From Bacteroidota bacterium (GTDB lineage Bacteria > Bacteroidota > Bacteroidia > B-17B0 > Aurantibacillaceae), in contig JAJNBG010000007.1 in the NCBI GenBank assembly GCA_021155905.1, positions 18,134-82,133 on the forward strand: a stretch of DNA of 64,000 nucleotides. Direction: 5' to 3'. Shown here in pieces: positions 60,049 to 64,000 of the stretch. The position numbers and the translations under genes are program-made. Under the pieces are notes generated by a model. The model saw only the letters and a list, made by a program, of their open reading frames with translations, was not told the DNA's origin and searched no databases. How positions within the stretch are numbered: position 1 is the stretch's first letter; each line of letters opens with the position of its first letter.

Positions 60049-60285
60049 TTACGAATTATGAGGGGCTTGCGATTTTATTAACCGGACTCCTTTTCTAAAC
60101 AGCCAGAAAGCGATGAAGCCTATCAAGGCGGTAATCAACCACTGCCCGATATGGGTTCCGATCTCGTGTGCCTCCCATGAAGCACCGGATTGCATCTCCG
60201 ATAAAACCATGGCAAGGGCAAACACCGCGGCATAAGCAAAAAATGCTGACAGGATAATTAAGAGGATACCGAGGAGTTTTTTCAT
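60049..60285 (-). CDS. Small two-helix membrane protein
   Basis: 78 residues from the ATG at 60285 (MKKLLGILLIILSAFFAYAA). One hydrophobic helix at the start and a second near GQWLITALIGFIAFWLF. The loop between is amphipathic (SEMQSGASWEAHEIGTHIG), and the C-terminus is basic and polar. No signal for a family. Alone; unknown function. Confidence 0.6.
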   Translation of the reverse strand: MKKLLGILLIILSAFFAYAAVFALAMVLSEMQSGASWEAHEIGTHIGQWLITALIGFIAFWLFRKGVRLIKSQAPHNS

Positions 60286-60399
60286 TGCTGTTTTATTTAT
60301 ACCCAATTCTGTTCTGGGGTTTTGGATTCTGTTTCTTTTTTAACTAACATCCCAAACTTGAGTACCAAGTTGGCGTCTCAAGTTTAGCTATTCTGCTTT

Positions 60400-60475
60400 T
60401 GTTAGTTATTGGAATGCTTCCATATGATTTAGGTTGTGTTTGTCATAACACTAAAGACGCAGTATTTAAAAAAAC
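60400..60475 (-). pseudogene. Decayed 5' end of a second SigZ-like sigma gene with its promoter
   Basis: On the minus strand, TTTTTTTAAATACTGCGTCTTTA then GTGTTATGACA closely matches the sequence before the intact sigma gene (59358-59393); one GCGTC (60460-60456) is kept and the outer one has decayed. After the ATG (60444) the codons read MTNTT, stop, IIWK, aligning with MTTTTETIWK. Two stops follow within about ten codons. The rest of the gene is gone. It is therefore a relic of a duplication or an older copy. The wider gap 60286-60622 also holds the hairpin at 60572. Confidence 0.6.
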
Positions 60476-60571
60476 ATAATTTTGTTATACAAAGGTAAGG
60501 GTAATTGGGAAAAAATTATGCGGTAGTGTTACAAATGCAGCGGAGCGAGGATATCCTTTTGATATAACACA

Positions 60572-60606
60572 AAACCCTGTCAGAATTTTGAAGCCTGACA
60601 GGGTTT
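60572..60606. repeat. CTGACAGG-type inverted repeat
   Basis: AAACCCTGTCAG (60572-60583) and CTGACAGGGTTT (60595-60606) around an 11-base loop. It shares the CCTGACAGG core with the 51-base palindrome at 56455. Confidence 0.7.
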
Positions 60607-60622
60607 GCCTTGATGTTTTTAT

Positions 60623-60847
60623 TTAGGATAATTTGAAACAATTACTTCTCACTTCACTTGAAATTAAGCTATTCAATCCTGAGCCATTTACAGCTAAGCG
60701 CTTCATCATATCTACATGTCTTTTTCCTGGTTTAGAATTGTTATAAAGATATAGTGCACCTGTATTAAATTGAATTGTTATGCTCTCATCAGCAATTTCA
60801 TACGCATAAACGCCAGAAGTTCCTCTTATATTTTTGTATTTTTCCAT
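60623..60847 (-). CDS. KTSC-like small protein
   Basis: 74 residues. The pattern GVYAYEIADESITIQFNTGALYLYNNSKPG then MMKRLAVNGSGLNSLISSEVR is that of a KTSC-type domain (a short beta-hairpin with a C-terminal helix ending near NxxIR). The family is found beside RNA-processing or lysyl-tRNA-like genes, but no function is certain. It ends SNCFKLS. Alone between hairpins. Confidence 0.6.
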   Translation of the reverse strand: MEKYKNIRGTSGVYAYEIADESITIQFNTGALYLYNNSKPGKRHVDMMKRLAVNGSGLNSLISSEVRSNCFKLS

Positions 60848-60871
60848 TTCTTGGTTTTAATTATTATAAAT

Positions 60872-60900
60872 AAAAAGAGGCTGACTAAACAGCCTCTTTT
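60872..60900. terminator. Bidirectional terminator between small genes
   Basis: AAAAAGAGGCTG pairs with CAGCCTCTTTT around a six-base loop, A/T-flanked on both sides. On the minus strand it ends the 39-residue gene. Confidence 0.82.
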
Positions 60901-60909
60901 ATTACGACA

Positions 60910-61029
60910 TTATTTCTTTTTTTTGTCGGTTTCTTTAACTGTTGTCTTTGGATGCGAATCAGCATATTTTTTTGTAACATACTGACCAGTTTCTGCATCT
61001 CTGTGTTTTGGAGTAGATTTCTCGGCCAT
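60910..61029 (-). CDS. Very small Lys-rich protein (39 residues)
   Basis: Starts at the ATG at 61029 (MAEKSTPKHRDAETGQYV) and ends KKKK at 60910. It is strongly basic and polar with no membrane segment. The pattern KHRDxETGxYVTKKYADxHxxTT is one I have seen in small Bacteroidota proteins, usually annotated hypothetical. A terminator follows immediately. It is too short for most ORF finders. Function unknown. Confidence 0.6.
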   Translation of the reverse strand: MAEKSTPKHRDAETGQYVTKKYADSHPKTTVKETDKKKK

Positions 61030-61361
61030 ACTATCAGGATTAAAATTTTAACCAACTTTTGGCTTGGTATTCGACCAAAGTATTTTTTTATCCCGAAAAC
61101 ATTAATAGATTTGCCGCCTCTTACAACAACAACTTAATACTTCCGAAAGGTTAGAAGATATTACTTCAAACTTTTAACCTTCGGAGTATTTTGATCAATG
61201 TTCATGCCGGACTTGAAAACACTGACATTTCACTTAGATTTTATTTTTTTAAGACACACTGACACTACCATAATGAGTGTGCTTACCTAACGGATGAGTG
61301 AAATAATTCTAAAAAAATAAAGCGAAGTTTTGTCATAAAATTTAATCTTTTCAACAACTTT
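61030..61361. other. 332-base intergenic region with one imperfect hairpin
   Basis: The only structure seen is a long imperfect inverted repeat, AATACTTCCGAAAGGTTAGAAG (61136 onward) with CTTTTAACCTTCGGAGTATT (ending 61190). It is not followed by a T-run. No gene can be supported. Confidence 0.4.
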
Positions 61362-62351
61362 CTATATCTTCTTTGAAGCAGACTCAATTACATTCGTCAC
61401 TAAATTAGGACTTAATTGTTCGCTTTCTTTTCCGCTATAACCTGTTTGTTGATGAGAGAAAATTGCTTGAGTTGCTTGAATTAATAATTTATCGTTTCCA
61501 TCTTCTGATTTAGCTGTATTTAATAAACTAAGAGTTGATCTAAACGCATTGGATTTATGAGTATTAATTACATGATTATGCATCTGCGCATTATAATTTT
61601 TAACGCAAAAAACAATTGAATACAAAAGCAAAGTGTACAACATTAATTTAGTAAACATATACTTTGCATATGTAAAATAGATTGTATTATCGATGAAATT
61701 ATTATCTAATAGGGCCTTACTAATTACCATTTTGCCTTTAATATATTCTGCAATGGACGAAAATCCATCCTTACTATCTAAACTAAAACATAAAATAATT
61801 AATAATGCGGCAATTAACATACCTGATGCCACCGCCCACAGAATTGCCTTGTTTTTATTATTCTCAGCCTGAGACTGAAAATCAAGTTTTTTATCCGCTA
61901 TTTCTAGTTTGGCTTTAAACTCATCAAATTTTGCCTCCTCGACCATTAATCTTTCCCTTTGAATCATCAATTCCTCCCTCATAGCTCTTATTTCATTGGC
62001 GTCTTCCTGTATTCGTTCTTGTTCGAATTTAATTTCCCTTTTTATTTTATTAAAAGATTCTCTTTCACTTTCACTATTTGACTGAAATTCGTTTTGAGAC
62101 AACTCAATATCCTGCATTAGCGTTGTAATTAAACTTTTAAACTCTGCTAAAGAAATGGAAAATAAACTTGTCGAGTCAGGATTAGGATCAATTTTCTTTA
62201 GAATACTTAGATATTCCGGACTTCCTTTAAAAAATTTTTGGATATATAAATTCAATTTGTTTTTAATGTCAATTAAAGTTTCAGAATCGAACCCCCTGAT
62301 TGACTCCACTCTTGAGAGTAATTCTTGTAATTTTCTTATTGCCTCTTCCAT
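61362..62351 (-). CDS. Coiled-coil protein with two transmembrane helices
   Basis: 329 residues. Residues about 75-170 are a long coiled coil (ESERESFNKIKREIKFEQER, EIRAMREELMIQRERLMVEE). Two transmembrane helices follow (about 175-192, AILWAVASGMLIAALLIILC, and about 232-250, KLMLYTLLLYSIVFCV). The C-terminal cytoplasmic part (about 255-329) has a recurring module: VINTHKSNAFRSTLSLLNTA, KLLIQATQAIFSHQQTGYS. I have met this module in membrane proteins of accessory regions in many bacteria, with no known function. It is isolated from other genes and looks like a non-core gene. Confidence 0.7.
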   Translation of the reverse strand: MEEAIRKLQELLSRVESIRGFDSETLIDIKNKLNLYIQKFFKGSPEYLSILKKIDPNPDSTSLFSISLAEFKSLITTLMQDIELSQNEFQSNSESERESFNKIKREIKFEQERIQEDANEIRAMREELMIQRERLMVEEAKFDEFKAKLEIADKKLDFQSQAENNKNKAILWAVASGMLIAALLIILCFSLDSKDGFSSIAEYIKGKMVISKALLDNNFIDNTIYFTYAKYMFTKLMLYTLLLYSIVFCVKNYNAQMHNHVINTHKSNAFRSTLSLLNTAKSEDGNDKLLIQATQAIFSHQQTGYSGKESEQLSPNLVTNVIESASKKI

Positions 62352-62366
62352 TGACTTTTATCTTTC

Positions 62367-62404
62367 AAAAAAAAAACCTCTCTAAAATTTCAGAGAGGCT
62401 TTTT
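62367..62404 (-). terminator. Terminator of nrdA
   Basis: On the minus strand GCCTCTCT pairs with AGAGAGGT around eight bases, followed by a run of ten T. Confidence 0.82.
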
Positions 62405-62435
62405 CTTAGGGTTAAAACTTTATTATTTTGTTCTC

Positions 62436-62462
62436 ACTTCTCGACTTCGCTCGAAGTGACAA
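62436..62462. repeat. Short palindromic intergenic repeat
   Basis: TCACTTCTCGACTTCGCTCG then AAGTGA: GTCACTTCGAGCG-type palindromes of this form are common intergenic repeats in Flavobacteriia and related Bacteroidota (recalled, only one copy here). It lies between the nrdA stop and its terminator. Confidence 0.5.
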
Positions 62463-62478
62463 GCCCGAACTGGCATTC

Positions 62479-64000
62479 TTATGATCCGCAAGCTTCGCAA
62501 CCTTCTGGATTATCCAGTGAGCAGCTTAATTGAGCTTGTTGCTCTTCAAAGCTTAATAGCTGTGTTTGTCCACGCTCTACTAATAAGGCATCTTCGTTAC
62601 CTAATACCGGTACTGATAATGCCGCCTGGTCAACCGTAAACTTAATCGCATCAGCAGCAGCTTTTGTACGTAAGTAGTACATTCCTGTTTTTAATCCTTT
62701 TTTCCATGCATAGAAATGAGCAGAAGATAATTTCGCAAAGTTCGCATCCTGGATAAATAAGTTTAAGGATTGTGACTGGCAAATGTAAGCGCCACGGTCA
62801 GCAGCCATATCAATGATGGTACGTTGCTTAATTTCCCAAACTGTTTTGTAGATATCCTTAATGTTCTGAGGAATTTCAGGAATGTTTTGTACTGAACCGT
62901 TTGCACCGATGATTTTGTTTTTCAACGCATCGTTCCACATACCTAATTTCACTAAGTCACGTAATAAATGTTTGTTCACTACTGCAAACTCACCTGATAA
63001 TACACGACGACTGTAAATGTTAGAGGTGTATGGTTCAAAGCATTCATTGTTTCCTAAAATCTGGGAAGTAGAAGCAGTTGGCATTGGAGCAACCAGTAAA
63101 GAGTTACGCACACCGTATTTCGCTACTTCTTCTTTTAAGATGTTCCATTCCCAACGTGGGCTTGGAGTTACACCCCACATATCAAACTGCATGATGCCTT
63201 TTGATAAAGGAGAACCAGGATAAGATTCGTAAGCGCCATCTTTGATCGCTAAATCTTTAGAAGCAGTCATCGCTGCATAATAGATTGTTTCGAAGATCTC
63301 AGAATTTAATTTCTTCGCTTCTTCGCTTTCAAAAGGGAAACGCATTAAGATGAATGCATCCGCTAAGCCTTGTACACCTAAACCAATTGGTCTGTGACGC
63401 ATGTTTGAGTTACGCGCTTCAGGAATTGGGTAGTAGTTACGGTCAATTACTTTATTTAAGTTTTTAGTGATGATATATGTTACGTCAAATAAACGCTGGT
63501 GATCAAAAGTTCCTGTTTTCTCATCCACGAAACGTGGTAGAGCAATAGAAGCTAAGTTACAAACCGCTACTTCATCAGGACTAGTGTATTCAACAATCTC
63601 CGTACATAAGTTAGAAGACTGGATTGTTCCTAAATGTGTCTGGTTTGATTTTAAGTTACAGGCGTCTTTGAATAACATATATGGGTTACCGGTTTCGATT
63701 TGAGAATCGATGATAGCTGCCCACAATTCACGCGCTTTAATTTGTTTGCGGAATTTTCCTTCTGCTTCGTATTTAGTATACAATGCTTCAAATTCAGCGC
63801 CATGAGAAGTATGTAAGCCAGGGCATTCGTTAGGACACATTAAGCTCCATTCGCCTTCTGCTTCTACACGTTTCATGAACAAATCCGGGATCCACAGTGC
63901 AGTAAATAAATCACGTGCACGCATTTCTTCTTTACCATGGTTTTTACGGATATCTAAAAACTCATAAATATCAGCATGCCAAGGCTCTAAGTAAACAGCA
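62479..64000 (-). CDS. nrdA: Ribonucleoside-diphosphate reductase alpha subunit, C-terminal part
   Basis: About 507 codons are visible; the gene continues past the right edge (frame open from 64000, reading [16 protein letters not shown]). Class Ia features: SNLCTEI with the active-site Cys, [11 protein letters not shown], the [21 protein letters not shown] loop, the tyrosine pair in [15 protein letters not shown] and the mobile C-terminal thiols in EGCEACGS. It reduces ribonucleotides to deoxyribonucleotides with the NrdB radical subunit, not in the window. A hairpin terminator at 62367 and a short palindrome at 62436 follow the stop. Confidence 0.95.
   Translation of the reverse strand, partial: AVYLEPWHADIYEFLDIRKNHGKEEMRARDLFTALWIPDLFMKRVEAEGEWSLMCPNECPGLHTSHGAEFEALYTKYEAEGKFRKQIKARELWAAIIDSQIETGNPYMLFKDACNLKSNQTHLGTIQSSNLCTEIVEYTSPDEVAVCNLASIALPRFVDEKTGTFDHQRLFDVTYIITKNLNKVIDRNYYPIPEARNSNMRHRPIGLGVQGLADAFILMRFPFESEEAKKLNSEIFETIYYAAMTASKDLAIKDGAYESYPGSPLSKGIMQFDMWGVTPSPRWEWNILKEEVAKYGVRNSLLVAPMPTASTSQILGNNECFEPYTSNIYSRRVLSGEFAVVNKHLLRDLVKLGMWNDALKNKIIGANGSVQNIPEIPQNIKDIYKTVWEIKQRTIIDMAADRGAYICQSQSLNLFIQDANFAKLSSAHFYAWKKGLKTGMYYLRTKAAADAIKFTVDQAALSVPVLGNEDALLVERGQTQLLSFEEQQAQLSCSLDNPEGCEACGS

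Noticed and set aside
61136..61190. Rho-independent terminator
   Set aside because: The hairpin is imperfect and lacks a T-run in either direction.
1..64000. tRNA, rRNA, CRISPR array, insertion sequence or prophage
   Set aside because: No clover-leaf with a GTTCRAATC-type arm, no 16S/23S blocks, no regularly spaced repeats, and no transposase or integrase motif were seen.

Overview
The window comes from a Bacteroidota chromosome. It is AT-rich and lacks obvious Shine-Dalgarno sites. Five exported proteins end in type IX secretion (T9SS) sorting domains. There is a TonB-dependent receptor with a carboxypeptidase-regulatory domain, and PorE-type (TPR/PD40/OmpA), AsmA, YARHG and DUF2306 proteins. 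Several promoters match the Bacteroidota pattern TTG-N19-TAnnTTTG. No rRNA, tRNA, CRISPR, prophage or insertion sequence was seen. About 50 protein genes are supported, three of them too short for ordinary ORF calling.

Layout. 1-3 kb: recQ (cut by the left edge), a DUF218 lipoprotein and a double-thioredoxin protein. 3-12 kb: a coherent cluster with a PhoB-type response regulator, a small helical protein, two small exported proteins, a SpoIIE-type phosphatase, a TonB receptor, a T9SS surface protein and a second response regulator with a degenerate receiver. Four promoters here carry TTAAC-like direct repeats phased at 11 bp, resembling PHO boxes, so I infer a phosphate-starvation-type regulon. 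12-20 kb: VOC protein, PepSY-like protein, a T9SS protein, a frameshifted trypsin-like T9SS protease, Lys/Ala-rich histone-H1-like proteins and a large AsmA protein. 20-29.5 kb: PorE-like OmpA protein with a TPR partner, trmN6, a small lipoprotein, dacB, and a ribD/DMT transporter/yigZ/aminotransferase operon. 29.6-34.2 kb: ECF sigma/putative anti-sigma/outer-membrane lipoprotein operon, then yicC/membrane protein/UbiA.

34.2-46.6 kb: housekeeping and envelope genes, including a pentapeptide/YciI/ChaN/thioredoxin operon, two radical SAM proteins, a ferritin-like protein and a methyltransferase. 46.5-57 kb: a YCF48-type T9SS protein, a PhnA-domain protein, pepD with an LRR-kinase, a subtilisin-like T9SS protease and a second small Cys-containing lipoprotein. 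57-61 kb: M50-like protease, an exported protein, then a SigZ-like sigma factor with a Cys-rich tail followed by an uncalled 49-residue peptide with 13 cysteines. Both genes are preceded by the same GCGTC-N14-GCGTC element, and a decayed third copy with a broken sigma start lies 1.1 kb away. 61-64 kb: a coiled-coil membrane protein and nrdA (cut by the right edge).

The two strongest candidates for undescribed biology are the SigZ/Cys-peptide module (58.59-59.40 kb, relic at 60.4 kb) and the PHO-box-like cluster with its phosphorylation-dead response regulator (3-12 kb). Functional statements beyond visible motifs are inference.
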